A program made the position numbers and the translations under genes. The notes under the pieces were generated by a model. That model was not told where the DNA came from, made no database searches, and saw nothing but the letters and a program-made list of their open reading frames with translations. Shown here piece after piece: positions 16,657 to 25,626 of a stretch of 64,000 nt of DNA. Within the stretch, counting starts at the first letter, position 1. Each line of letters begins with the position of its first letter. The DNA is from JBBIPA01 sp963820495 (GTDB lineage Bacteria > Chloroflexota > Dehalococcoidia > GIF9 > UBA5629). Where the stretch lies: contig CAWGAF010000002.1 in the NCBI GenBank assembly GCA_963820495.1, forward strand, positions 558,001 to 622,000, read 5' to 3'.

Positions 16657-17967
16657 ATGCTTAGGACTATATTCAGGCTCGGCTATATTTTTATCTTGAT
16701 TTCAGTTCTGGTGGTATCATTTGTTTCCACCGAAGTTAATGCTGACACATCTGACATTGAAATATTACGGGTCGATGGTCCCATCGTCCCTGTCATTGGT
16801 GATTATATTGATAGGGTAATCAGTCGGGCTGAATCAGAAGGCAGTTCCCTTTGTATTATTGAGTTGAATACTCCAGGGGGACTTTTGGAGACAACGGAAA
16901 AGATAGTCCAACGTATTTTGAATGCCAAAATACCGGTTGTAGTTTATGTTTCGCCAGCAGGTAGCTGGGCAGCCTCGGCAGGTACTTTCATAACCATAGC
17001 TGCTCATGTAGCAGCCATGGCTCCCGGTACAACTATTGGCGCAGCCCATCCCGTGAGTGTTGGGGAATCTATGCCTGAAGAAGTGCAAAAGAAGGCAACC
17101 GAATATTCGGCTGCTTGGATCAAAAGTATTGCTGAGATGCGGGGTAGGGACTCTTATCAAGCTGAGTTGGCAGTAAGAGAAAGCAAGTCATTTACTGTTT
17201 CCCAGGCGCTCGAATATCGCCTTGTTGATTTGCAGGCTGATGATCTGGAAAGCCTTATCAGACAGCTTAATGGCAGGAAAGTAACTTTGGCTAATAAAGA
17301 AGAGATAGTAATCGATACTACCGATTATGTATTAGCCAGAGAAGAAATGAACAGAGTCGAACGTTTTTTACAGGTGATTAGTAATCCGAATGTGGCTTAT
17401 ATCCTGCTTAGTTTGGCCTCTATTGGGTTGATTACCGAAATTGCCAGTCCGGGGCTGATATTTCCCGGGGTCGTTGGTGGCATATGTTTGCTTGTTGCCT
17501 TTTACTCTTTGGGCACGTTAAATGCTTATTGGGCGGGGGTATTTTCAATATTGCTGGCTTTTGGCTTATTTATCGCAGAGCTTTTTACCTCTGCATTTGG
17601 TATACTAACTGCTGGAGGAATTGCTTCATTGGTTATTGGTTCCCTGCTTTTATTCAGCAATAACCCACCTGCACTGCAAGTGAGTACGGGTTTGATAGTT
17701 GCGGTGGTTGTTATTGTAGCTGCTTTTGTTGTTCTGGTCATACGTGCTATAGTTCGAGGGCAGAGAAGGCGAGTGGCTACGGGAGAGGAGGGGTTAGAGG
17801 GCAAGTTTGCTGTAGCAAAAACCGAGCTTAATCCCAAGGGTACAGTTTTGGTTGAAGGTGAGCTTTGGTCTGCTAGCGTTGATGATGGCATGGTAGAGCC
17901 CGGAGAGGAGGTGATAGTAACTAAAGTCGAAGGTTTAAAGCTTGTAGTAACTAAAAAGAAGAATTGA
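16657..17967 (+). CDS. NfeD-type membrane ClpP-class serine protease
   Basis: A 436-residue long-form NfeD protein. A signal peptide (ends near VNA, residue 29) is followed by a ClpP-like protease domain with NTPGGLLETT and the nucleophile region SWAASAGTFI. Four or so membrane segments follow (about 250-365), then a soluble C-terminal OB-fold NfeD domain. Long NfeD proteins cleave hydrophobic regions of partner stomatins. The slipin gene is 10 bases downstream, which is the standard pairing. Confidence 0.92.
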   Translation: MLRTIFRLGYIFILISVLVVSFVSTEVNADTSDIEILRVDGPIVPVIGDYIDRVISRAESEGSSLCIIELNTPGGLLETTEKIVQRILNAKIPVVVYVSPAGSWAASAGTFITIAAHVAAMAPGTTIGAAHPVSVGESMPEEVQKKATEYSAAWIKSIAEMRGRDSYQAELAVRESKSFTVSQALEYRLVDLQADDLESLIRQLNGRKVTLANKEEIVIDTTDYVLAREEMNRVERFLQVISNPNVAYILLSLASIGLITEIASPGLIFPGVVGGICLLVAFYSLGTLNAYWAGVFSILLAFGLFIAELFTSAFGILTAGGIASLVIGSLLLFSNNPPALQVSTGLIVAVVVIVAAFVVLVIRAIVRGQRRRVATGEEGLEGKFAVAKTELNPKGTVLVEGELWSASVDDGMVEPGEEVIVTKVEGLKLVVTKKKN

Positions 17968-17977
17968 AGGAGATGAA

Positions 17978-18742
17978 ATGGGGAATATAATTATTATTAT
18001 TGCTGCCGTTATTGTGGTGATAATTCTATTATCAGCAACTATACGGATTGTGAATGAGTATGAACGAGGCGTTGTATTTCGATTAGGTAGATACGTAGGT
18101 GTCAGGGGGCCAGGGATAATATTCCTGATTCCATTTGTTGAACGGATGGTCAAGGTTGACCTTCGTGTTGTAACAATGGATGTCCCAGCTCAGGAATGCA
18201 TTACCATGGACACCGTTACCGTGAAGGTGGATGCTGTGGTCTATTTTCGGGTGATGAAGCCACAAGAAGCTGTTCTCAATGTGGAGCAATATATCAGAGC
18301 CAGTTCGTTGCTTTGTCAAACCACTCTGCGTAATGTGGTGGGGCAATCTGAATTGGAGGATCTGCTGGCGCACAGGGATAAGATTAACATGAAGATGCAG
18401 GAACTTATTGATGAAGGGACGGCACCCTGGGGAATAAAGGTTAGCATGGTAGAAGTAAGGGATGTGCAGTTGCCAGAAACGATGCAACGTGCCATGGCGG
18501 CACAAGCTGAAGCTGAAAGAGAGAGACGAGCTAAGATTGTCCATGCTGATGGTGAATTCCAGGCCGCACAAAAGCTGGCCGATGCAGCGAAGGTTATTTC
18601 CACTGAACCAGCAGCCCTGCAACTGCGCTATCTTCAGACTCTGGCGATGATTTCTACTGAGAAGACTAATACCATAGTGTTTCCTTTGCCCATAGATTTG
18701 ATACTGCCTTTGCTGGGTAAAAGTATTCCACAGAAGAAATAG
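17978..18742 (+). CDS. Slipin (stomatin/SPFH-domain membrane protein)
   Basis: A 254-residue membrane-anchored SPFH protein with one N-terminal hydrophobic segment (about 3-22). The band-7 domain follows, with EYERGVVFRLGR, GPGIIFLIPF and VDAVVYFRV. A coiled coil is present around AMAAQAEAERERRAKI. It is thought to form scaffold rings in the membrane and to be a substrate of the NfeD protease encoded just upstream. The GAAGGAGATG ribosome site is clear. Confidence 0.93.
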   Translation: MGNIIIIIAAVIVVIILLSATIRIVNEYERGVVFRLGRYVGVRGPGIIFLIPFVERMVKVDLRVVTMDVPAQECITMDTVTVKVDAVVYFRVMKPQEAVLNVEQYIRASSLLCQTTLRNVVGQSELEDLLAHRDKINMKMQELIDEGTAPWGIKVSMVEVRDVQLPETMQRAMAAQAEAERERRAKIVHADGEFQAAQKLADAAKVISTEPAALQLRYLQTLAMISTEKTNTIVFPLPIDLILPLLGKSIPQKK

Positions 18743-18768
18743 TTAAATAAAATAAGAAGTGGCCAGGA

Positions 18769-18804
18769 TTATCCCCCGCTTTCTCAAAATAAAGCGGGGG
18801 ATAA
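18769..18804. terminator. Bidirectional terminator between slipin and birA
   Basis: A 14-bp perfect stem (TTATCCCCCGCTTT / AAAGCGGGGGATAA) with an 8-base loop lies between two convergent genes and directly abuts the birA stop codon. Confidence 0.8.
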
Positions 18805-19581
18805 TTAATCTTTTATGATGGTAACATCGCCTGCTATTATTTCAGAGAAACTTCCGTTTGGATGACGTAAGATCAAGTTTCCATTCTCGGTAACTGCTTC
18901 GGCTTTGCCCTGCTCAACGGATTCCCCAGACTGGACTCTTACCAATTTTCCTAAGGTTTCCATATTTTTTTGCCATTCCTTATACATAGAAATCCCTGAC
19001 TTAGCTTGTAGATATAGCTTTTCCAGTTCGGATAATAAAGAGCAGGTAACTTGAGCTCTGGCGACTTCTTTGCCCAACTCGTGTGACAGGCTAGTAGCTA
19101 AAGCAGAGATTTCAGGAAAGGCTATAGGGTTAAGATTGATGTTTATTCCGATGCCTATAACAGAAAAGTCTACAATGCTACTTTTTATTTCATTTTCTAT
19201 TAGAATGCCACAAACTTTTTTGCCCTTAATCATCACATCATTGGGCCATTTTATCTCAGCTTTAATGCCCGTAGTATTTTCTATCGCCCTGACTACAGCA
19301 ACGGAAGCTATCATAATAAGCTTGGTCAAACAGCTTAACGGTGGGTGTAGGATTATGGAAATAGCCACGTTGCTATTTGGCGATAGCCAGGCTCTACCAA
19401 GACGTCCTCTGCCAGAAGTCTGCTGGTCGGCAATAACGATAGTTCCCTCGGTTGCTCCTTTCTTGGCCAGATTTTTAGCTATTTCCATGGTGGAGGTAAC
19501 AGACGGGTAATAATAAATCAACTTGCCGATAAAATCGGTGTTCAACTGATTTTTAAGGAAGCGCTCTAGGTTATCATTCAT
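18805..19581 (-). CDS. birA: Biotin-[acetyl-CoA-carboxylase] ligase, catalytic form
   Basis: Attaches biotin to the biotinyl domain of acyl-CoA carboxylases. The 258-residue protein begins at the catalytic domain: TSTMEIAKN, GRGRLGRAWLSP (biotin/ATP loop), KWPNDVMIKGKKVCGIL, then a small C-terminal beta domain. The N-terminal winged helix of repressor-type BirA is absent, so it should not regulate bioY or biotin genes through DNA binding. It is divergent from the fatty-acid operon, whose malonyl-CoA supply depends on a biotin enzyme. Confidence 0.93.
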   Translation of the reverse strand: MNDNLERFLKNQLNTDFIGKLIYYYPSVTSTMEIAKNLAKKGATEGTIVIADQQTSGRGRLGRAWLSPNSNVAISIILHPPLSCLTKLIMIASVAVVRAIENTTGIKAEIKWPNDVMIKGKKVCGILIENEIKSSIVDFSVIGIGININLNPIAFPEISALATSLSHELGKEVARAQVTCSLLSELEKLYLQAKSGISMYKEWQKNMETLGKLVRVQSGESVEQGKAEAVTENGNLILRHPNGSFSEIIAGDVTIIKD

Positions 19582-19685
19582 AGGTTTTTAACAGCCTTCT
19601 GTCTGACTTATAAACTAATATAGTTTTTGATTTAAGTATAGCGATAGAATTGTACCATGTCTACGAATTAGAACTACTGGGGGGC

Positions 19686-19714
19686 TTGACAAAGCCATGT
19701 AGCCATATTATTAT
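19686..19714 (+). promoter_or_regulatory. Promoter of the fatty-acid operon
   Basis: TTGACA, 17 bases, TATTAT. It leaves a leader of about 87 bases, which holds a small palindrome GGGTATCTACCC at 19761-19772 that could be an operator. Confidence 0.6.
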
Positions 19715-19807
19715 TATTTGCCTTCACCTAGTATAGCGATGTCCCCGTGAGCTATATATAGGGTATCTACCCAGGCAAAATTTCTTTAAGGTTGATAGTG
19801 TATAATT

Positions 19808-20233
19808 GTGTCGGAACAAAGGGTTGACTATAGTAAATTAGACGTGGGTTATGAGTTTCCTCAAACCACTTTTTGTTTGGATTCATCTTTGGTCGCTGAT
19901 TACACCTCAGCAGTTGGCGAAACCAGTCCCCTGTATCAGGGTAGTAAACTTGTGCCGCCAATGGCAATGGCTGCTTTTGCTATGGCGGCGCTCTCTAAGG
20001 GTCTTTCGTTACCATCCGGTGCCATTCATGTTTCTCAGGAGATGGAGTTCGTAAATACTGTTAGCACAGGCGACATCATCACCAGCCATGCCAAGGTAAG
20101 TCGAAAACAAAAACGCAGCATTTTTCAGATTTTAACTATCGATTTTCATGCCTTCGACCAAGATAATAAAATGGTAATGTCGGGGAAAACTGAGTTTATA
20201 TTACCTGTAGCTAATGCAGATGGCGGCAAATAA
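19808..20233 (+). CDS. FAS1-like/MaoC-type dehydratase subunit (HadA-like)
   Basis: A 141-residue single hotdog-fold protein, resembling the non-catalytic partner of two-subunit (R)-specific hydratases such as mycobacterial HadA. It has YTSAVGETSPLY followed by LVPPMAMAAFAM. The Asp/His pair that defines the hydratase active site is not in the usual place. The GTG start at 19808 is the best in-frame choice, although the ribosome site is weak. It is followed 17 bases later by the catalytic-type subunit, so the two probably form a heteromeric 3-hydroxyacyl-ACP dehydratase. Confidence 0.78.
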   Translation: MSEQRVDYSKLDVGYEFPQTTFCLDSSLVADYTSAVGETSPLYQGSKLVPPMAMAAFAMAALSKGLSLPSGAIHVSQEMEFVNTVSTGDIITSHAKVSRKQKRSIFQILTIDFHAFDQDNKMVMSGKTEFILPVANADGGK

Positions 20234-20250
20234 AGAGTGAGCATACTTTA

Positions 20251-20667
20251 ATGGAAGTAAGCAAATTAGTCCCGGGGATGGATTTACCAGAAATTAAGAA
20301 AATAATCACTCAGGAGAATATCAACCGGTATGCCGAGGTTAGCCGTGATTTCAATCCCATCCACATAGATGAGGATTTTGCCAAAAGGACTCCGCTGGGG
20401 GGTACCATTGCTCACGGGATGCTCGTCCTGGCTTATGTTTCTCAGATGATGACCATGGCTTTTGGGAAAGACTGGCTTACCGGGGGTAAGCTCAGCGTCA
20501 GGTTCAAAGCTCCGGCTCGACCTGGTGATACCGTGAATATCACGGGAAAGATACTTAAGATAGAAAAGAGCGAAGAGCAATGCGTTGTCAATTGTGATTT
20601 GCTCTGTAATAATCAAAGTGGCGATGCCATAATCATAGGAGAAACGGAAGTGAGGGTTAAACAATGA
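20251..20667 (+). CDS. MaoC-type (R)-3-hydroxyacyl dehydratase (HadB-like)
   Basis: A 138-residue hotdog-fold hydratase/dehydratase with the catalytic signature SRDFNPIHIDEDFA, then GGTIAHGMLVLAY (catalytic Asp and His). In FAS-II it would dehydrate 3-hydroxyacyl-ACP. No fabZ or fabA is present in the operon, so this pair is the likely replacement. The stop overlaps the plsX ATG by 4 bases, giving coupled translation. Confidence 0.85.
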   Translation: MEVSKLVPGMDLPEIKKIITQENINRYAEVSRDFNPIHIDEDFAKRTPLGGTIAHGMLVLAYVSQMMTMAFGKDWLTGGKLSVRFKAPARPGDTVNITGKILKIEKSEEQCVVNCDLLCNNQSGDAIIIGETEVRVKQ

Positions 20668-21674
20668 AAATAGCTGTTGATGGTATGGGTGGCGATTACG
20701 CCCCCGAGGAAGTTGTAAAGGGCACTGTTGCCGCAGCCAGGGAGTACGGCTTAGAAATAATTCTGGTTGGGCCTAAAGACAGGCTAGAGACAGAGCTTGC
20801 CAAATATGATTGCTTAGGGCTGAAAATTGAAATTGTTCATACAGACCAGTATTTAATAGAAGGGGAACCTCCAGCCTATGCTCTTCGCACAAAACGAAAT
20901 TCCTCGATTCTGGTGGCTATCAAACTGGTCAAGGATGGCAAGGCAGATGCTGCAGTTAGTGCTGGTCCAACTGGTGGCGTGGTGGCGTCGGCGCTTTACA
21001 TTCTCGGCACTGTTGGAGGACTATCGCGTCCTGTTGTAGGCGGGTCTTTTCTGGGCTTCGCTCCCAATACCATAATGATTGACCTTGGCACCAATGTGGA
21101 CTGCCAGCCACATCTACTCCTAGATTGCGCTGTGGTGGGCACCGTATGTGCCCAGAAAATGCTGAATATCCAGAATCCTACAGTGGCTCTGCTCAGCGTC
21201 GGAGCAGAGGAAGGTAAGGGAAATGAAATAGTTAAGCAGAGCTATTCGCTATTCAAGGAAAGCGGGCTTAATTTCATTGGCAACGTGGAAGGTTACGATA
21301 TACCGTATGGTAAAGCCAATGTTATCGTTTGTGATGGCTTTGTGGGCAATATTGTAGTAAAATTCGGTGAGGCTTTGGGTAAGACCATCGGCAGCTGGCT
21401 AGAAGATAAACTCAAAGGTAAGCTGCCTGAGGGTGAGCTGAAAGAAATTGTAAATAACCTGGTTCTGGCTACCAATATTGCTGACGCTCGTGGCGGAGGC
21501 CCACTGTGGGCTGTAGATGGTGTAGTCTGCCTGGCTCATGGCCGTAGTAAAGCTGATGAAATTTCTAAGGTTATTGGCCAGGCAAAATGGGCTGTGGAGG
21601 AGGATGTGGTGCGTTCGCTGAAAACCGAACTGGCTGCTGCCAGGAGTAAAATAAAAACTACTGATTCTCAATAA
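20664..21674 (+). CDS. plsX: Phosphate acyltransferase PlsX
   Basis: Converts acyl-ACP and phosphate to acyl phosphate for phospholipid synthesis. The 336-residue protein shows VDGMGGDYAPEEVVKG at the start, SAGPTGGVVASAL, LLSVGAEEGKGNE and VCDGFVGNIVVKFGE. It feeds PlsY, and a PlsY-like gene lies at the far end of the window. It sits inside the fatty-acid operon, as in many Firmicutes. Confidence 0.95.
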   Translation: MKIAVDGMGGDYAPEEVVKGTVAAAREYGLEIILVGPKDRLETELAKYDCLGLKIEIVHTDQYLIEGEPPAYALRTKRNSSILVAIKLVKDGKADAAVSAGPTGGVVASALYILGTVGGLSRPVVGGSFLGFAPNTIMIDLGTNVDCQPHLLLDCAVVGTVCAQKMLNIQNPTVALLSVGAEEGKGNEIVKQSYSLFKESGLNFIGNVEGYDIPYGKANVIVCDGFVGNIVVKFGEALGKTIGSWLEDKLKGKLPEGELKEIVNNLVLATNIADARGGGPLWAVDGVVCLAHGRSKADEISKVIGQAKWAVEEDVVRSLKTELAAARSKIKTTDSQ

Positions 21675-21719
21675 TTACGATTTTCAGGTACAATCTTAAA
21701 TTTATTACAGGAGGATAAC

Positions 21720-21959
21720 ATGTCAGTTGAAGAAACAATTAAGGAGATTGCCACCAGGATTCTACATAAGCCTGATATTAACTTTTCAGATAATGTTACT
21801 TTCAAAGACCTGGGCGCAGACTCGTTAGACATTGTGCAAATGCTGGTTGCCATTGAAGATAAATATAACATTGAGCTGGTAGATGAAGAGATGCAGGCAA
21901 TCACCAATACCAGAGAATTTGTAAACTACATCGAGCGTAAAATAGCCGAAAAAGGCTAG
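21720..21959 (+). CDS. acpP: Acyl carrier protein
   Basis: A 79-residue acidic helical protein. The phosphopantetheine attachment Ser is in LGADSLDIVQML (Ser39). An AGGAGG ribosome site precedes the ATG. It carries growing chains for FabF, FabG, the HadAB-like pair and FabL encoded alongside. A second, divergent acyl carrier protein gene lies at 57164. Confidence 0.95.
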   Translation: MSVEETIKEIATRILHKPDINFSDNVTFKDLGADSLDIVQMLVAIEDKYNIELVDEEMQAITNTREFVNYIERKIAEKG

Positions 21960-21978
21960 AACTGGTCCAATAACGGAG

Positions 21979-22749
21979 GTGAAAATGAAGCCGTTGGAAG
22001 GCAAGGTTGCGCTGGTAACCGGCGGCTCCCGGGGTATAGGTCATGCTATATCTCTAAAGCTAGCTGAAGAAGGGGCAGATGTCATCATCAACTATTTCCG
22101 CAGGCGGAGCGCTGCCGAATCTACTGTCCAGGAGATTCAGGCTAAAGGGGTTAAAGCCTATGCCATAAAAGCCAATGTCGGCGAACCTGAGACTGTAGAC
22201 AGTATGTTTCAGGAAATAGAGGATAAATTCGGTAGGCTGGATATACTGATAAATAATGCCGCCTCTGGCGTAGCGCGAGCCGCTGTTGATTTAGATATTA
22301 GGGGTTGGGATTGGACTATGAATATAAATGCCAGAGCTTTCTTACAGTGTGCTCAGAAAGCAGCTAAGTTGATGCCAAATGGTGGCAAGATGGTGAGCAT
22401 ATCCAGTCTAGGTTCTCGTCTGGTCATGCCGATTTATACGGTGGTAGGAGTATCCAAAGCCGCACTTGAAGCGCTTACCCGCTATCTGGCAATCGAGCTA
22501 GCCCCCAAGGGAATCTGTGTTAATGGTATTGCTGCGGGTGCTGTGGAAACAGAAGCACTGAAATTTTACACTGCTGACCCCAATTTGCCACAGCTTGCCT
22601 GGAAAACCACGCCAGCGGGCAGGATGGTTCAGCCAGAGGATATTGCTAACCTGGTTGCCTTTCTCTGCAGGGACGAATCAGCCATGATAAGAGGGCAGAT
22701 TATAGTTATAGATGGCGGTGTATCACTAGCACCAATGGGGCAAAAGTAG
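21979..22749 (+). CDS. fabL: Enoyl-ACP reductase III (FabL-type SDR)
   Basis: NAD(P)H-dependent reduction of trans-2-enoyl-ACP, the last step of each elongation cycle. The 256-residue SDR has TGGSRGIGHAI for cofactor binding. Near the active site, ASGVARA, DWTMNINARAFL, then YTVVGVSKAALEALTRYLA give a Tyr-X6-Lys pair. That spacing is the mark of enoyl reductases, in contrast to Tyr-X3-Lys in FabG. TPAGRM and MIRGQIIVIDGG also match Bacillus FabL as I remember it. It sits between acpP and fabF. Confidence 0.88.
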   Translation: MKMKPLEGKVALVTGGSRGIGHAISLKLAEEGADVIINYFRRRSAAESTVQEIQAKGVKAYAIKANVGEPETVDSMFQEIEDKFGRLDILINNAASGVARAAVDLDIRGWDWTMNINARAFLQCAQKAAKLMPNGGKMVSISSLGSRLVMPIYTVVGVSKAALEALTRYLAIELAPKGICVNGIAAGAVETEALKFYTADPNLPQLAWKTTPAGRMVQPEDIANLVAFLCRDESAMIRGQIIVIDGGVSLAPMGQK

Positions 22750-22755
22750 GTAACC

Positions 22756-24000
22756 GTGACCAAAAATTTACAGCGAAAAATCCCTAGAGTAGTTATTACT
22801 GGACTTGGCGCTATTACGCCATTGGGGCTGACAGTTGCTGACTTCTGGCGGGGGCTTATTAATGGCAAATCTGGAGTTGGACCAATAACACTTTTCGATG
22901 CCAGTTTATATCCAGCGAAGGTGGCTGCCGAAGTCAAAGGCTTTGAACCTACTAACTATATGGACCCTAAGCGTGCCGACCGCACCTCTCGCTGTACTCA
23001 ATTTGCTATGGCGGCTACCAAACTGGCTGTAGAATCAGCCAGATTGGATATGTCCCGAGAAAAACCTGAAAGAGTGGGAGTAATTCTAGCTACCAGTGGT
23101 ATGATGGCATCGCTGGTTGACTATGCTGAAACAATCAACACCAAGCCGACGAGGATCGACCCTCTGATGATAAATAAAATCGCCCCGAGCATGGTACCCT
23201 GCCAGGTGGGGCTTGCGATTGGTGCTAAGGGGCCAAACTCCGCTGTCAATAGTGCCTGCGCCAGCGGTAGCGATGCGCTGGGAACAGCTTTAGACCACTT
23301 GCGGCTCGGACATGCCGATGTAATGATAGCTGGCGGTGCTGAGACAAATATCAACCCAGTGGCTATTGCTTGCTTGGGACGCGTTGGTGCTTTATCACGT
23401 GAAACAGATCCCCAGAAAGCCAGTCGTCCCTTTGATCTCAATAGAAATGGTATGGTCAATGGGGAAGGTGCTGGCATTGTCATACTGGAAACACTGGAAC
23501 ATGCCCAGAAACGTGGTGCCCCTATACTGGCAGAACTGGCTGGTGCTGGCTGGTCTTACGATGCCTATAATGATACTGCTCCTGATCCAGAACAGCAGGC
23601 AATTGCTATGAAGATGGCACTACGGGATGCTGGCATGTCACCTGAAGAAATAGATTATATTAATGCCCATGGTACCAGTACTAAGCTCAATGATGCTGCT
23701 GAGACCAAGGCAATTAAAATTGTTTTTGGTGAAAGAGCCTACAAGATACCAATAAGCTCCAACAAGTCAATGATAGGACATCTTGCTTGTGCTGCCGGTG
23801 CCGTAGAGGCAGTGGCTGCGGTTATGACCATTAAAGAGGGTATCATCCCACCCACTGTCAATTATGAAACGCCCGACCCCGACTGCGATCTCGACTATGT
23901 TCCCAATAAAGCACGCCATCAACAAGTTAATGCCTGTCTTTCTAACTCCTTTGGTATGGGTGGGCAAAACTGCTGCATTATTATCCGGAAATTTCAGTAA
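22756..24000 (+). CDS. fabF: Beta-ketoacyl-ACP synthase II
   Basis: Condenses malonyl-ACP with acyl-ACP. The 414-residue thiolase-fold enzyme has the active-site Cys in NSACASGSDAL and the two histidines in INAHGTSTKLND and KSMIGHLACAAGAVEA. The GTG start at 22756 lies 6 bases after the fabL stop. No fabH or fabD is found in this operon, so initiation and malonyl transfer must be encoded elsewhere. Confidence 0.95.
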   Translation: MTKNLQRKIPRVVITGLGAITPLGLTVADFWRGLINGKSGVGPITLFDASLYPAKVAAEVKGFEPTNYMDPKRADRTSRCTQFAMAATKLAVESARLDMSREKPERVGVILATSGMMASLVDYAETINTKPTRIDPLMINKIAPSMVPCQVGLAIGAKGPNSAVNSACASGSDALGTALDHLRLGHADVMIAGGAETNINPVAIACLGRVGALSRETDPQKASRPFDLNRNGMVNGEGAGIVILETLEHAQKRGAPILAELAGAGWSYDAYNDTAPDPEQQAIAMKMALRDAGMSPEEIDYINAHGTSTKLNDAAETKAIKIVFGERAYKIPISSNKSMIGHLACAAGAVEAVAAVMTIKEGIIPPTVNYETPDPDCDLDYVPNKARHQQVNACLSNSFGMGGQNCCIIIRKFQ

Positions 24001-24007
24001 GGGAGCA

Positions 24008-24757
24008 ATGATGAAGAAAGAACTGGAAGGGAAAGTATCTCTGGTAACCGGGGCCTCGCGTGGGCTGGGAAAAGCCATTGCTCTGAAATTGGCTTCTATG
24101 GGTTCGAAAGTAGCTATTAATTATGTGGCCAGTGATGAACAGGCAGGCAAAGTAGCCAAAGAAATCGAAAGCCTGGGTGGCGAGCCGATGCTGCTGAAAA
24201 CGCATGTTGCCGACTCAGGAGCGGTCAAAACCATGATTCGTGAAATTGTAGATAAATGGGGCAGAATAGATATACTGATAAACAACGCTGGAATCACTAG
24301 AGATAATCTCTTGCTGAGGATGTCTGATGAAGCCTGGGATGACGTCATTAATACCAATCTGCGCGGTGCTTACCTCTGCACCAAGTTTGCCTTGCGCTAC
24401 ATGACTACCCAGTCCTGGGGACGGATTGTCAACATTTCTTCCCTGGCAGGTCTGGTGGGCAATGCGGGACAGGCGAACTACTCCGCAGCTAAGGCTGGGC
24501 TTATTGCTTTTACCAAGAGCATAGCTCGAGAGGTAGGTTCTCTGAATATAACCGTGAATGCAATAGCGCCAGGGTTCATTGTCACTGAGATGACGGATAA
24601 GCTGTCACAGGAAACTAAGGATATGATTTTGTCACGTATTCCCTTAAAGCGTTTTGGACAGCCAGAAGATGTTGCCGAGTTGGTGGCTTTTCTTGCCAGC
24701 GAAAAAGCCAGTTATATCACGGCTCAGGTCATAGCCATTGATGGCGGTGTAATATAA
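24008..24757 (+). CDS. fabG: 3-oxoacyl-ACP reductase
   Basis: NADPH-dependent reduction of 3-oxoacyl-ACP. The SDR protein is 249 residues from the ATG at 24008; the frame is open further upstream but that part overlaps fabF. The GGGAGC ribosome site and the alignment to FabG favour this start. Signatures are TGASRGLGKAIALKL, NNAGITRDNLLLRM, and NYSAAKAGLIAFTKS (Tyr-X3-Lys). It is 7 bases after fabF. Confidence 0.95.
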   Translation: MMKKELEGKVSLVTGASRGLGKAIALKLASMGSKVAINYVASDEQAGKVAKEIESLGGEPMLLKTHVADSGAVKTMIREIVDKWGRIDILINNAGITRDNLLLRMSDEAWDDVINTNLRGAYLCTKFALRYMTTQSWGRIVNISSLAGLVGNAGQANYSAAKAGLIAFTKSIAREVGSLNITVNAIAPGFIVTEMTDKLSQETKDMILSRIPLKRFGQPEDVAELVAFLASEKASYITAQVIAIDGGVI

Positions 24758-24774
24758 ATGTGTAGGAGGAAGCT

Positions 24775-25626
24775 ATGTCTAAAGTAGGTATTATAACCGA
24801 CACTATAAGTTGCCTGCCTCCCAACCTAATCAAGGAGCTCGGTATTCGTATTGTCCCGGTAGGCCTTATAATTGACCGCAAACAATATAAGGATACAGAA
24901 TTGCCCAATGACGAATTCTGGAAGCTGTTTTATCAGACCAAAGAACATATTACCACCACTGCTGCCAATCCTGCAGATTTTGTCGATATATATACTGAAT
25001 TAGCCAAGTTAACCGACAGCATCGTTTGTATTCATGTCTCCAGTAAATTAAGTGCCACTTACCAGTCGGCGGTTAAAGCTGTAGAGAGTGTTAAGGCAGA
25101 CAACCCCAGTCTCAAAATTGAGGTCATTGACAGCACTACAGCTGCTGGTGCTCAAGGATTTATTGTTTTGGAAGCAGCAAGGGCTGCCCAGGCTGGTAAG
25201 AACCTCGAAGAGGTTGTACGAATAGTTAAAGATATGATTCCGAGGGTGAAGTTCCTAATGGTTATGGGCACTCTAAAATATCTAATCAAGGGCGGCCGGG
25301 CACCTAAAAGCGCCGTGCTTGGAGAGATGATGAAGGTAAAGCCCATTATTGGTATGGTTAGCGGAACTGGGTTGGTGGAGAACATGGGCAGAGCCAGAGG
25401 AAAGCGAAAGGCCATGGAAAAGATAGCTGAGATGACCAAGGAGTACATCGACATCAGCAAACCAGTTCATCTCATGGTTCATTATACTGATGATATCGCC
25501 GCTGGCGAGGAGTTGAAAGAGATTGTCACTTCACGCTTGAATTGTACTGAGGTCTATCTAACTCCTTATACGCCAGTGATGGCATGTCATACCGGCCCAG
25601 TAGTCTCAATAGCTTTTTACTCCTGA
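24775..25626 (+). CDS. DegV family fatty-acid-binding protein
   Basis: DegV/FakB proteins hold a fatty acid for phosphorylation by the FakA kinase. The 283-residue protein has IITDTISCLPPNL at the start, TTAANPADF (ligand-carboxylate loop), SSKLSATYQSA and GGRAPKSAVLGEM. An AGGAGG ribosome site precedes it. It is the last gene of the fatty-acid operon. No FakA (DAK-like kinase) is seen in the window. A second DegV lies in the dehydratase cluster at 51815. Confidence 0.88.
   Translation: MSKVGIITDTISCLPPNLIKELGIRIVPVGLIIDRKQYKDTELPNDEFWKLFYQTKEHITTTAANPADFVDIYTELAKLTDSIVCIHVSSKLSATYQSAVKAVESVKADNPSLKIEVIDSTTAAGAQGFIVLEAARAAQAGKNLEEVVRIVKDMIPRVKFLMVMGTLKYLIKGGRAPKSAVLGEMMKVKPIIGMVSGTGLVENMGRARGKRKAMEKIAEMTKEYIDISKPVHLMVHYTDDIAAGEELKEIVTSRLNCTEVYLTPYTPVMACHTGPVVSIAFYS

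Noticed and set aside
16834..17160. A 108-codon minus-strand frame inside the NfeD gene
   Set aside because: It is an antisense shadow of a well-supported protease domain.
23864..24007. A 48-residue N-terminal extension of fabG
   Set aside because: It overlaps the end of fabF out of frame, and FabG alignment begins at the ATG at 24008.
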